Below, piece by piece: positions 1 through 11,443 of a DNA stretch of 49,219 nt (position 1 is the stretch's first letter; each line of letters opens with the position of its first letter). The stretch spans positions 6,932 through 56,150 of the forward strand of contig CDMY01000536.1 in assembly GCA_001179505.1 (NCBI GenBank). Reading direction: 5' to 3'. The position numbers and the translations under genes are program-made. The DNA comes from Vitrella brassicaformis. Taxonomy: Eukaryota > Sar > Vitrellaceae. The notes under the pieces were generated by a model. The model made no database searches. It had not been told where the DNA came from and worked only from the letters and a program-made list of their open reading frames with translations.

Positions 1-22
1 CCCCCCCCCCCCCCCCCCCCCC
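1..22. repeat. Poly-C homopolymer at window edge
   Basis: The window opens with 22 consecutive C residues before normal sequence begins. It lies just beyond the stop codon of the first minus-strand gene. A run this long at an edge may be a real homopolymer or a sequencing or assembly artefact next to a gap. No function is proposed. Confidence 0.8.
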
Positions 23-43
23 AAACACACTCAGATCAGTGAG

Positions 44-551
44 TCACGATCCTTGAACCAAAGAACTCTGGACAGCCTCTGTCGACAGCCCGTCAGTCTG
101 CCTTTCAGACGCCACACGGAAGACGGCCCCCACGGGCAGATGGTCGCTCCCATACTTCCAGTTGGGCAGCAGCCAGTCCCTAACGTCCTTCATGTCAGCT
201 TCACATATCCTGTACACGCGCACCTGCACCAAACACAAACACAACACACCAGCCAAAACGGTGTGTGAGTGTGTGTGTGTGTGTGTGCCAGTGGTCAGGT
301 GCTTTTTGTCACCTTCTCGAGGGCGTTGGTGTGGAAGACGAAGTCCACGGGGCCGATGTAGCGCCGCGACCTGTAGGTGGGCGGGCAGTCCTGCTCGGTG
401 GCACCGTAGGCATTGCTGAAGCGATAGGGGGAGTGGAAGTCCTCCTCGTCGTTGATGCACTCATCGCCGCTCTGCCACGGCTCACGCGCACCCTGGAACA
501 CACCACAGGCACACACACAGACAGAAACACGGACGTGGATGCGATTCTCTG

Positions 552-589
<38 letters not shown>

Positions 590-1624
590 TGTGTGTGTGT
601 GTGTGTGATGTGTGGTTTGCTGCCCGCACTCACCTTTTGCATGATTCCGTTTCTGAGCAGGCCGAATAGAGCGCTGCTGGGCGAGCTGTTGAAGTCGCCC
701 GTGATGATGATGCTCGCCTCGCTCTCCGATAGAGTGGGCTGCAGCTTGCCCACGAGCGGATGCATCTGCTTGATCAGTGACCGACACTGCTGAAACCGCT
801 CCTTGGACTTGGCGGGATCTGCCCGCACACACACACACACACACACAGCGTGGTGTGCTGTGTGGTGGGTGCCGTCTGGTTTAGTCTACTCACCCCCTTC
901 TAAGTGGACGTTGGCGAGCAGGACAAGTGGGCCATCTCCGGCGGTTTTCAGCCTGAGAGCGAGCAGCATGGCCCGTGACCGACTCGTCACATCCAACACC
1001 TCCACCCTATCAGGCTTGTAGAACACCGCATTGGCAGTGGGAAACCGTTTCCTGCACACACACACACACACGCACAGAGAGAGAGAGAGAGAGAGAGAGA
1101 TTCACATCAGCCCTCTTCTAGCACACGGTAGTTTCCCCCACCCACCCACCCACTCACCTGTTCTTGCCGTTGCCCTGCAGAATGCCGACATAGCCGTTGT
1201 CCTCGAAGAACGGGGCGATCTCGTCGTCATACTTGTCAAGATCCACCTCTTGCAGACACAACACATCAGCGCCGCTCGACACAGCCAGCTCCCTCAGCCG
1301 CCTCCAGCGGTAGTCCCAGGCCAGATACTCACGAGGTACCCACCGATAGATCCCATTCTTGTTGAAGTTGCGGCGCGTATACGAGTCGGCCAAGAGGTTC
1401 TGCGACAGGACAGAGATCTCACCGTGGCCAGCCTGCAGGACATCGGCAGCACCAGCGCCTGTGTCCTCGCCCATCCGCCGCTGGATCCGTGCCTGCTGTC
1501 CCCGTAAGCTGAGGAACCGCATCGTCCGGGCGAAGAGCTCAGCGGGCAGCCCCCAGACCCTTGACAACAGAGAGTGCCGCCGGTTGGGTGGCTCTTGAGC
1601 TCGTCTCGACAGCAGCAGTCCCAT
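44..1624 (-). CDS. CCR4/Angel/PDE12-type endonuclease-exonuclease-phosphatase family nuclease
   Basis: Five exons on the minus strand: 1158-1624, 894-1051, 634-818, 313-492 and 44-223. They join in frame to about 389 aa ending in TGA. The family (CCR4, Angel, nocturnin, PDE12) uses Mg2+ to hydrolyse poly(A) or 2',5'-oligoadenylate. Visible motifs in order: SVLSQNLLAD near the start of the domain, LCLQEVD with the metal-binding Glu near residue 125, ITGDFNSSP with catalytic Asp and Asn near residue 250, and SDHLPVG with the catalytic His near residue 355. There are no leucine-rich repeats, so it is closer to Angel/PDE12 than to full CCR4. The Arg-rich N-terminus could be a mitochondrial targeting sequence as in PDE12; this is inference. 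The ATG at 1624 was chosen because sequence upstream in the same frame does not look coding. All four introns contain CA repeats on the plus strand. The substrate cannot be assigned from sequence alone. Confidence 0.85.
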
Positions 1625-1980
1625 AGATGAGCCTCGATGAAAGGTAATGTGACGTGAGATGCCTCGTCGTTGAAGGTGAAAGATGGAGCGTCGGTGATCT
1701 CGGTGTGGCACGACAGATCGCAGAGCGTTGCAGATAAGACAGGGAAAGAGGAGAGAGGGGAGAAATAGCTGAGCGTTCTGTCGCCCCATCTCTCCCGCAG
1801 GGTTTTTCGGGTCCAGGGTTTGGCTGACTCCCGTAAGCCTCGAAGAGTGATCCTGTTAGCGCTGGATCTGCCACCGAGTGCCGCGCAAGACGACCCGCGT
1901 CAAGAGGCGGCGTGCGGAGGAGGGTAAGTGTCACAGATGAGGAGGCAACGGACGCGCTTGCGTCCCTGGCGGGAGGGCAG
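1625..1980. promoter_or_regulatory. Shared upstream region of two divergent genes
   Basis: About 356 bp separates the start of the minus-strand nuclease from the proposed ATG of the small plus-strand gene. Both strands remain partly open here, so either gene could extend into it. I see no clear TATA box. It is called regulatory only because of the head-to-head arrangement. Confidence 0.35.
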
Positions 1981-2890
1981 ATGCTCGCTTCCTTCTTCAA
2001 CAAACTCTCAGTGGCCATGCAGAGCGAAGGTCAGGTGCTGCACAGCGAACTCTTCGAACAGTCCACGAACGGTGTGCGGCGGTCTGATGATGGACTTATG
2101 TGTCTGCGAGCAATGGTACACCGACAGACACAGAGAGAGAGAGGGACACACAGACGGACGGAGAGGGCAGGGCGATGACGTCTGTGTGTCTGTGTCAGGT
2201 GTGACTGGTGTGCTGATTCACTCGCTGGAACAAAGCCAGACGACGGCCGAGTGGCTGCCGCTGTGAGATCGGCCGATGAGTCGACGAGCTGATGTGAGTG
2301 AACTGACTGTCTCTCTCTCCGCATGGACGGCATGGATGGACTGGCGGCTGTCGTGTTTATGAGAGTGTATTGCATTGTGTTGTGTTGTGTTGTGGGGCTT
2401 TGCGTGTCGGTCGGTCTGGCTGTCATTGTCATATCTCGTCTGTGCCACACTCCTCAGCCGTCAGCTGCCATGAGTGTGTCGGCCGATGAGTGGGGGGCGG
2501 GGGAGAGATGACAGACAGACAGACAGACAGAGAGGGATGAGTGGCTGGCTGGCTGCACAAAGGAATCGCTGTGTGGGGTGGCGGGGGCCGTCTGTCCGTC
2601 AGTCAGCTCAGTCTGACGTTTGCTCGCGAGAGTGTCTGATCTCTCGTCGATGCATCCGTCACACACCGCCGGCTCACAGACAGACAGACAGACACACAAA
2701 TAGTCTGCCTGGCTGAGAGAGAGAGAGCGAGAGAGAGTATCTTGTATCCTGTTGTGAGTCCCCCCCTCCTCTCTCTGTGGGCCATCTTTAGCGTCTGGGC
2801 GACCGCAGAGCGTCAGCCCACGAAGGGTGTTGGTGCTTTAGGGTTGCCGGGCGGCGATAAAGATGCGCGGGAGAGGGAATGGACAGACAG

Positions 2891-2925
<35 letters not shown>

Positions 2926-3624
2926 TCTGTCTGTTTGCCTGTCTGTCTGCCTGCCTGCGTGTCATGTGTGGCACACACACGAGTGTTTTGTCTGTTTGGT
3001 GGCGATGATGTGTGCTGAAGAGAGAAAGATCGGCCGATGCGCCGACTCCTGCTGCCCAATACGGACTGACTGACTGGCTGGCTGGGCTGAATCTCTCTCT
3101 CTGCCTGGCCCTTTGTCTCTCTCTCGTGGCCCTTTGGCGTGTGGGTGTCGGTCGTCGACTGACGGTCGACAGCAGGGCAACACGAGAGCTCATAATGCGG
3201 CGGTGTGCGGCGGTCTGATGATGGACTTATGTGTCTGCGAACAATGGTACACCGACAGACACAGAGAGAGAGAGGGACACACAGACGGACGGAGAGGGCA
3301 GGGCGATGACGTCTGTGTGTGTCTGTGTCTCTGTGTGTGTGCTGTGTCTGCATTTGGTGTGCAGTGTTGCTGGCCGGCTTCAACGCACAGGACAGAGCGG
3401 TGCAGGCGCTGATTTTGTCGATCCTTTTTCCGTCCAAGGAGGCCTTCGATGCCGCTGTTGATGAGGCCAGTATCAGCCTGCAGCCCGCCCCGTCACCAGA
3501 CCCACCTGCCCAGCTGATGCCGACGCCCGGCGAGCTACCCATCCCCCGCGACGCGCCGCGCCGCTCCAAGCGCAGCACCAGGGGCGAGAGGAAGGCGATA
3601 CCGGGAGGAGGTCCAGGGGTCTGA
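1981..3624 (+). CDS. Small hypothetical protein with duplication-bearing intron
   Basis: Proposed two-exon gene: 1981-2071 and 3365-3624, giving about 116 aa. Exon 1 begins MLASFFNKLSVAMQSEG and ends one base into a codon. Exon 2 resumes in matching phase with LLAGFNAQDRAVQAL, then a Pro-rich stretch and a basic tail (RRSKRSTRGERK). No family is recognised. The coding signal may extend upstream of 1981 (frame reading DEEATDALASLAGGQ). The intron is about 1.3 kb, far longer than its neighbours, because the first 125 bp of the intron is present twice with about 1 kb of unrelated sequence between the copies. An alternative model uses a short exon at 2198-2266 ending in TGA. The protein may be real but the model is weak without transcripts. 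Confidence 0.35.
2071..2195 (+). repeat. Direct repeat, copy 1 (intron sequence)
   Basis: About 125 bp beginning GGTGTGCGGCGGTCTGATGA at a splice donor is repeated almost perfectly at 3202-3325; the only clear internal difference is G versus A in CTGCGAGCAATGG/CTGCGAACAATGG. Flanking exon sequence is not duplicated. Confidence 0.9.
2198..3201. other. Insertion between direct repeats, simple-sequence rich
   Basis: About 1 kb between the two intron copies. It contains GACA, GA, CA, CTGA and CTGG simple repeats and further partial copies of CGGCCGATGAG-type motifs (near 2270, 2480 and 3032). No convincing coding frame, transposase or terminal inverted repeat was seen. It may be an insertion that duplicated the intron, or the product of unequal exchange. 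Confidence 0.5.
3202..3325 (+). repeat. Direct repeat, copy 2 (intron sequence)
   Basis: Second copy of the 125-bp intron sequence at 2071-2195. It runs into a longer GT tract that ends at the acceptor ...GGTGTGCAG at 3364, just before the second exon of the small gene. Confidence 0.9.
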
Positions 3625-4014
3625 AGGAGATAGAGGCAGGGATGGAGGAAGGAGGCTGGTGGGGGAGACGATGCCCTCATTCATCGAAGCTGATGAAACA
3701 GACAGCGAATGTTGGCAGTCTGAGTGATTGGACACTTTCGTGTAGATGTGTGCGTGGCTTTGTTGCAAAGATTCGTCCTTCCATACTTGAGGCAGTCAGT
3801 GGGGAGGCAGGGAGAAGGACGAGTGGAAGCGGCCTTATGCGATGGTAAGATGCTTGTCGTTGACACGCTTGGAAAAGCACAGCTTAATAGCCTCGCGGCT
3901 TGGAGTGGTGCCGTCAGGTTACGCTGCTGTGCGATACAGACAGACAGCCAGCCACAAATGCACAGAAGCGTGTCCACATCTGGGGTGGACGGGCACAGTG
4001 CGTGAAGGGGGACA

Positions 4015-4052
<38 letters not shown>

Positions 4053-4503
4053 TGTGGTGCTGACTTGTGTGGGGAGTAGTTGCAGTTGGAGTAGTTGATG
4101 GAACTGCATCAGCTGCTGGTGCTTCATCTGCTGCTGGAAAGAAGAGTGACTGAGATGTATGCGTGGCTACTGCAGTGTGTTGACTGCTGATGTTATGACC
4201 GGGCGGCTCTGCCTGTGCAGGCCTGTGTGAATATATTGTGCTACAACATGGATTTGGATCAGTCAGTCAGCTGCTCTGTACAAAATCCGCCACGATCCAT
4301 TCTCCAATCTACCGACACACACACGTCATCTCATCCCATGCAAGCGATACACATCCATCCATCCATCAGTCTTTCTCACACACACACTCAGGCTCTCAAT
4401 CTGTCGGCCCACCGCACTCTCACCACCCCACACCAGACCACACCAAACCACCCCGCCCGTCGATATACCCACCGACCGACCGACCGACCATCCCCTTGTT
4501 AAT
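3625..4503. other. Tail-to-tail intergenic region
   Basis: Lies between the 3' ends of the small plus-strand gene and the large minus-strand OB-fold gene. It holds a (CT)n(GT)n tract at about 4015-4054, CTGCTG-rich sequence near 4080-4140 and CCATCCATC/CCGACCGACC repeats near 4350-4490. A few short open frames exist but none shows recognisable protein sequence. I see no supported gene. Confidence 0.5.
4015..4054 (+). repeat. (CT)n(GT)n compound microsatellite
   Basis: A CT run followed directly by a GT run, the same compound tract found before acceptors inside real introns of this window (for example 11408-11452). Here it lies outside any supported gene, so it could mark an unrecognised plus-strand UTR intron. 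Confidence 0.7.
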
Positions 4504-7500
4504 TCAGAAGAATGGCGGCAGGTCCCTGCGCTGCTGCAGCCACGCCTGCATCAGCGTCAGAGGCTTCGCCACTGCCAACTCCCCTCCGCCACCCTCCTCC
4601 CCATCCCCACTATCTGCCGCCTTGGCCTCGCCCCTCCTCTGCCGCTTCACACGGGGCGCAGCGGCCGGCTCGTCAGATTCGTCATCCACACACGACGCAC
4701 CTCTTGCACCACCACCACCACCGGCTGCTGCCGCTGCCGCCGATGAAGCAGCAGCTGCGGGGGCACCGCCGGCCTTGTCGTCTTGGAACTGGACGGCCCG
4801 TTTGCGTTTGCCAAGGATGTCTTGGCGGGCCTTCATGAGAAGCATGGGCTCTTTGATGGCCGGCCTGGGTGGCGAGGCGGGGTGGGGGCGGTTGGCGTGC
4901 TGTTGGTCGAGGGTGCGGTCGCTGAAGAGGTCGAGCTCCTTGTCGTCATGCGGGTTGTAGTCGGGCGGCGGCGCGTCCGCACGGGCCGCATCCATCTCAG
5001 GCTCCACCTCTATGTCTATGTCCATCTCTATCCCGCCACCCCTGTCCCTCTTCCTCTCCCCCTCCCCCTGTCCCTGCCCCCCAGCCGCCGCCTCCTTCTT
5101 GTCATGTTGCTCAGCCACGCCCATGGACTCCTCCTCCTTCCGTCTGCCCGGCCCCTGCCGCTCCGTCGTCTCCCCGCTGTCCACATCCATCGGCTGCTGC
5201 TCGGGCGTCTCCTCACGACCACGCTCTTGCTCTTGCTGTTGCTGGTGGTGCTGGTTGTGGTCTTGGATGGCGAGATGCTTGTCCTCGGCTATGCACTGGG
5301 AGGCGTTGAACATGGGTCTGGGTGGCGACGGGTCACGCTTGCTGCTCGTGCCGTGTGGGTGCTGCCCGTGGAGGGGCGGCGGGGCGTCTTCGAGCGTGTC
5401 TGGGAGGCCGCCACCTGAACCGGACTGAGACCGGGCAGCGGGGGGCTTCGGAGGACTGACAGAGACAGAGGCAGAGGCATCGGTCCATCAAATGGCCGTC
5501 TCAATGTATGTATCTTACCGTTTGTCCATGTTGCTGCCTGAGGTCGTGGTGTCTTGCTTCTTCTGCTTGTCGTCTTGACTCTGGCCGCTGCACACACACA
5601 CACACACACACACGACAATTGATAAACCAACGAACAGCTTCGGCCCTCTCCCTTATCTCACCCGCTGGCCGGCTTGTCTCTGTCGTCGGACTTGCGCGTC
5701 TCCTCCGAGTCTTCCACACCGCCGTCGCCCCCCTGAACTTGCACGCCAATCTCTACGCCACCGCCCCTGCTCCCTTCCTCCCTCCCCTCTCTTTTGTCCC
5801 CACCCGACTTGACACACTTGTCCCTCTGACTGTCCGACAGGTTCTGCGGCTCACGCAATCCTCGGCGCGCCTTGGCCAGCTCGCCGACGACACGTGGCGC
5901 CTCAGGCATCTTCTCGCCGTCCTCCCGCTGGTCCTCTGTTGGCGGCAGGGCAGCGGCCGATTTCTCGGCGCTGGCATGACTCGCACCTCCACGGCGTGGG
6001 GGGGAGGACACGCCCGGCTCTAGGAAGGACGGCTCCTTCCTCAGCTGCTCGAGCTCGCGGTTGAGCTGCGACGATATGGCGAAAAGCGGGGCGGCCTTGC
6101 GGTTGGGAATGGCGGATGTCTGGCCCTGACTGATGGCCTGCTGTGGGAGTGCGAGTGCGGGTGCCTGCAGGACCTCCTCCGTCGCACCCATTCCATCGAT
6201 AGCGCAGGAGGGCGGGGCATGCCGACGCATCGCCTCAGGGCGGCCACTGCCGGACTCGGCGGATGGCTCGCAGAGTGGCGGGGCGGGCCGCATGGCGACG
6301 ATGTCGACATCGGCGGGGTCGTCCTTGTGTTGCTGCTCCTTGTCCTTGTCATGGCCTTGGTGTGAGTGCCCCGAGCCACTGTCGCCCGAGCCTCCGCGAC
6401 GGAAACGCTTCAAGCTGATGGATTGACAAGGCAGACACAGAAATGGGTGGAGGGAAGGAGAGTCTGTGCATATGGTGTGTGTGTGTGTGTGTACCTGGAT
6501 GGTGCCCTTCCAGGGTCGGTCATCGGTAGGTTGAGGACGGTGTTTCCCCCCCTGGCTGCGGCGGCCCTCAGTGCCCGCGGGATGCGGGCATGCGCTCGCT
6601 GACTCTGACCCGAATCGGGCGTCAGCTGAGGCGCCTTCTGACTCGGCAAAGACGCTATAGACGCTGCTGCAGGTGACACAGCCATCTTCTCCTCCTCCTC
6701 GCCACCATCACCATCACCGGCACCACCACCAACAGCCCCGCTACGCTCCCCCTCCCCCTCGCGCTCGCCCTCATCACGAGCTACCTGACTGCCGCCTCCC
6801 GTCATCCCGTCATCTCCCTTCTTATCGTCAGCCGCACCCTTCTCCCCGTCAAGCATCACTTGGTCCTCCTCCTGCTGCTGTTGGTCGCCGTCCTTCATCT
6901 CCTCGTTCGCGTCATCCAGACGCTCTGCGCCTGGTCGACTGGGCCGTGCAGGGGACTCAGCGGCAAGCGCTGCAGCAGTGACCTCGCCGAGCATGGCGTC
7001 GGTCATGAGTGGGGCAGGTGCGTGTGGGGGTGGGACAGGTGGAGGGAGGGGGTCAGATCGGTCGGATGCTGTCTTGGATGCACCGTCGGGCTGCGATTCG
7101 GGCGACTCCCGGACGGTGGGCGGCAGCTCCATCGACGGGGGGTGGTCGGCCTGGTCTGAGTGGTCCGATTGGGCCTGGGGCATGGCCGCGTCATCGCTGG
7201 CGTCGTTGCCCTCCCCCGCCCCCTCGCCGCCACCAATCATGTCCACCTCGTCTTGTGGCACCGTCTGCTCGTGCGGGTGGTCAGAGCCCTCCCCCTCCAC
7301 CTCGCCATTCTGCCCAGCACCACAGCTCTCCATTTCGTGCTTGTCTTGCTCGGGCTGTTGCTGTTGCTGTTGCTGCTGGTGCAGGGGGGGCTCTCCGGGA
7401 GGTGCCATCTCCATGTCATGGTCTGGCAGCGTCCCATGGTCGGGCAGAGTGGCCTCGCAACCTCTCTGCAGAGACGGCGACGGAGGGGACGGGACGGCGC

Positions 7501-9276
7501 CGTTCTCGTTCTCGTCAACACTATCAACACCAGCAGCAGCGGCCCCCTGGCCATGGCCATGCTCGTCCTTGTTCGTCTGATCTTCCTTGGCCCCATCTCG
7601 GCCGAGGGGTGAGGGTGAGGGTGGGCGGGGGCGGCGGCGGACCGACTTCCCTGACTGCGGGGTCAGGAACTCGTCATCGGCCAGCGGCTGGGTGGCCAAC
7701 ATCTGCCGTCCGCCCGGCGAATAGACGGGAGGGGGCTCGCTCTTCGGTGAGCCCCGAGCAGGTGATGCACACTCTTGCTCCTGATCTTGGTCTGGGGCCT
7801 TCTGGCCGCCCTCTTCTCCGCCCCCCTCCCCTCCCTTGTCTTCCTCCTCGTCGGTGTCACGAATCGTCTCGATCTGCTCCGGCTCGCCTTGCCCACTTGC
7901 CGGCGCTGGGATCTCCTCTCCGTTGTTCTCCATCGGACGATCCTCGGCGACCCCCTCGCCATGCTGGGCGTCCCCAACATCCTCTTTGGGTCCGTCGTGG
8001 TTGCTCTGGTCCTGGTCGAGAGTGGGTGGCAGTCGTCTCGGGACGAAGGGTATCTGTGCGGTCTCAGCGGCACCCTGCAGCAGGGGGTGGGGGTGGGGGC
8101 GCTGCTGCTGCTGCTGCTCGTCCGGCTCCGACGGTTGTGAGCTGCGCCGCCGCTGTGCGAGCAGCAACTGCAGGCTGCCGGCTGACGGTCGCAGTGGGTT
8201 CCCGAAGGATGACTTTTTGCTCAACGCGGCCGACAGACGGGGCGGGGGGGCGTCAACCGTACCTGCCATGGGAGGACAACATGAATGTGGGTAGACAGAC
8301 ATATGTGCAGGTGGGGCACGTGTCAGTAATGGTTGGGCTGACCAGCGATCATGTCTAGGAGGTCGTCATCGTCCTCGACGCCGCCGCTCGACCTGCGGGG
8401 CGGCCTCTCGTCGCTGAGCCTCTCCTCCTTGACACGCGCACCGGGGCTGTCGCCATCTGAGTCCTCCTCTCCCTCTCCCTCTCCCTCACCCTTGGAGAGC
8501 AGGACAGCAAACGACACAGTCGTGTGTGTACGTGTGTGTGAATGGATGGATGGATGGATGGATGGCTGCATGGCCCCAGGTGGTTGTGTGTGCGGCTAGG
8601 TGTGGGTGTGGTGCAGTGTACCTCTTCCAGTTTGCCGAGGGCGGTTCTGAAATTGGTGAACGGATCGTTGCCAGCGACCGGATCGCCGCCACCGACAGGA
8701 TCGCCGCCACCGACAGGATCTTCGTCATCGACAGGTGCGCCCCTGACCATCAATCCCACCACAGCCACACATGCGGGCGACACGTGTCACTGCTGGCCAG
8801 CTGGTCGGCTCTCTGTCCCTCTGACCCACTCACTCCAGCTGGCGAGCCTGCGATGCTGTTATGTCAACGTTGTCAATCTCGAGAAACGCATCCGCCTTGC
8901 TCTCGTTGGCCTGACAGACACCAAAGACAGACAGACAGACAGACGCACCCTCACACACACACTCGAAAGATGGTAGGACCAGCACCACCACACCCTCCCT
9001 CGCCCCCCCTCCCTCTCCCCCGCCCCCCCCCCCTCTCTGCTGACTGACCTTGCTTTGTATGTGTGTGAAGTGTGCGATGAGGTTCGGGAGTTTGCCCTGT
9101 TTGACGGCGAGAGAGGCGGGCTTTGGGAATTCGCCGACCATGTCGTGTGGGACCATGATCTTGACTGAGTGGATGACGGCCCTGACGCTGCGGCCCTCCA
9201 CGCCGTCCGCATCGTCATCGAACCACTGCAGGAATACCCTGGCGTCCACTATCGAATCTACACATCAACCATACAT

Positions 9277-9309
<33 letters not shown>

Positions 9310-9754
9310 CGCTGCCGTCCTGACCCGTCCTTGGTGTGTGTGTGGTGTGTTCCAAGTGCTGACAGACATACTGTTGAGCCCATCGATGTCTGGTTCGTCG
9401 CAGAGTGAGTCGCTCATCATGTTACTCTTGCAGGATCCCGTCACGATGGCCTTGACACACGCTCGGTTGTCATGCAGCACACACGTCGCTATGGCATCAC
9501 AGCCCTGGCAGTCCACCGTCTTCGACAACTTGACCAGCCGGCACGGTTGGTTGATACCTGCACGGACCAGACGGAGGATGCGATGCATCCATCGCAATTG
9601 CTCCTGGGCTGCAATGCCATCCATCTCAAGCCTTACTGAGATCGATGCGCCGGAGGGGTTTTGGCGTTGACCTATCGAGGTTGTGTATCTCCCTGCGCAC
9701 GAAGTCCTCCACAGCCGACGCCACCCATGCCCGCTTCTTCACGTACTCCGTCAT
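4504..9754 (-). CDS. Large disordered protein with N-terminal OB-fold-like region, candidate TPP1/TEBP-beta-like telomere protein
   Basis: Ten exons (minus): 9637-9754, 9372-9608, 9049-9257, 8834-8910, 8622-8742, 8343-8490, 6495-8262, 5662-6414, 5519-5587, 4504-5455; all phases match, giving about 1,483 aa. The first 210 or so residues are ordered: AWVASAVEDFVRREI, later CDAIATCVLHDNRACVKAIV, then VEGRSVRAVIHSVKIMVP and AFLEIDNVDIT. This order resembles the OB-fold of telomere protein TPP1: an N-terminal Trp helix, a strand pair around a SDGTHSVRCLVT-like turn, a GTEGR-like strand, and a final FYLQVD-like strand. That assignment is inference from layout, not a database hit. The rest is low complexity, rich in E, D, Q, P and S, with poly-Q, poly-A and a basic GKRKRAVQF segment that could be a nuclear signal. 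Intron 1 would be only 28 nt (9609-9636); without it the start would be ATG 9624. A generic OB-fold protein is the alternative. Confidence 0.6.
8680..8733 (-). repeat. Short in-frame tandem repeat (DPVGGG units)
   Basis: Three 18-bp units in one exon of the OB-fold gene encode DPVGGG, DPVGGG and a diverged DPVAGN. The two proximal units are nearly identical at DNA level, pointing to recent slippage. Confidence 0.7.
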
Positions 9755-9968
9755 TTCTTACACGCAAACCTTCTCCTCATTACAGCAGCCCTCACAGGCC
9801 ACACGCTGGCCGAAAAGGCCCTTCAACCCCACACACATGGCTTGACACATGGTGCAACTGCAACTCTCAGCGCGAGCTTTTGGGATCCCCTCGTAAACAC
9901 CGTGACGCAGCGCTCCAGGCCTGTCAGGAGGCCCAGACCACACACGCACATCCGAGTAGCTGCCCACC
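9755..9968. promoter_or_regulatory. Short divergent promoter region
   Basis: Only 214 bp lies between the proposed ATG of the minus-strand OB-fold gene (9754) and that of the plus-strand FG-rich gene (9969, in the strong context CCCACCATG). Any promoters must be shared or overlapping. A minus-strand Cys-rich open frame (to 10102) covers it but is not in frame with the downstream exon and is taken as chance. Confidence 0.4.
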
Positions 9969-11406
9969 ATGTTCTTTTCTGCTGGCCGCCCGTCTCCCTC
10001 CTCACTGGTGGGTGAACTCGCCTCGCTGAAGGAGAACCCCGCGACATTCAGCCTATTGTCACAGCACGGCCTGGAGGTGGCACAGCCATCCGCGTCGAGC
10101 ATCTTCGGGGCACATCAAGCGAGCATCACCCTCTCTGTGGAGGGAACCGACATGCCCATCATCCGCTGCTCGCAGGCCGCCTCACTCGAGGTCCCTGCAC
10201 CTTCGCTCGGTACACAAAGTGCACACCAGCCACCATTGAGTGTCACAATTTCATTCATTCAGGCATCTTCTGACCCATTTCTGTGTCTGCCTGTGCGTGT
10301 GTTTTGTGTTTGTGTGTGTGCGCAGCGATTCTGACAGGCAACGAGAATGGCCGGTACCCTCTGTCGAAGAAGCATATCGATGAGTTCCTGCAGTCATTCG
10401 GCGACTACCAATCGCGGCAGCTCGTGTCGGACAACTGGAAGGGGAGCCTCTCAGCGACCAGCAGAGGCGAGGTGGCCAACGTCCACGTGGCGGGACAGGC
10501 GTGCTTCCTGCCTGTGGCCGAGACCTCCCCCCTGTTTGGCGGCCACGACGCCGTGCCTTTCCGCATCACCTACTTCAACTCCAAGAGCCATCCCAGCAGC
10601 CCCGCTGCTATGGTGGTCGTCGCCTCGGCATTCGGGGCGTCGTCACAAGCACCCACCTCCAGGAGGCAACACCTGTTTCACAACAGTGACGGCAAGAGGT
10701 GAGGTGGGTGACAGGCCAGACGGCATGGGCTGTCTTAATGCTCCATTTCCTTTTTCTCGTCGTCAGGTGTCCCTTTCTGGTCGAGAGGACGTCGGCCAGT
10801 CGCATGCGTGAGGGCCAGCACCAGCAGCAGCAGGAGGAAGCGGCCCCCGCGGCCCTATCTGCGCAGGAGGAGGCCAAGAACTGCCTGCTCGTCATCGAGG
10901 TTCCCTTGAAGACGACCCCCCAGCCCCTGTTCGGCACGCCACACGCTCTCTTGGCTTCTGGCGGAGGGATATTCGGCTCGCCGGCGATCACACAACCTGG
11001 CACGGCAGCGGGGGCCATTCCCACACAACAATTCGGAGGTGGTGAGGCCGATGAGAGAGAGGGTCGATCCATCGGATGCTTACCTATCCTGTCTGTCTGC
11101 CTGCGTCTTTCTTGGTGTCAGGTGGTTTTGGAGGTGGCGGTGGTTTGTTCGGCAGCTCTTCGGGTCAGGTCGGAGGGGGCCTGTTTGGCAGCAGCGGCGC
11201 GGCGGAGCCACCATCTGCATCTGCATCTGCTGGTGCCCCGACCGGCACTCAGGAGGCGGCCGTTATCTCCCTGGGGGAGGAGGGGGGACTGTGGCCTTAC
11301 GACCCCTCAATCAAGATCGAACGCGATCAAGTGGTCAGTTGGGGGGGCACCGAGCAAACACACCTGGGACGGGCACACAAACCCCTCTCCTCATTGTGTC
11401 TGACAC

Positions 11407-11443
<37 letters not shown>

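Noticed and set aside
2198-3201. Transposable element
   Set aside because: No terminal inverted repeats, LTRs, poly-A tail or transposase/reverse-transcriptase frame seen; only direct repeats at the ends, so kept as an insertion of unknown type.
7009-8358. Long plus-strand open frame opposite the OB-fold gene
   Set aside because: Antisense shadow of a low-complexity GC-rich exon; the minus frame joins with flanking exons in phase.
9758-10102. Minus-strand Cys-rich open frame upstream of the OB-fold gene
   Set aside because: It ends in a stop before the next exon frame, overlaps the well-supported first exon of the plus-strand FG-rich gene, and its Cys pattern fits no known finger.
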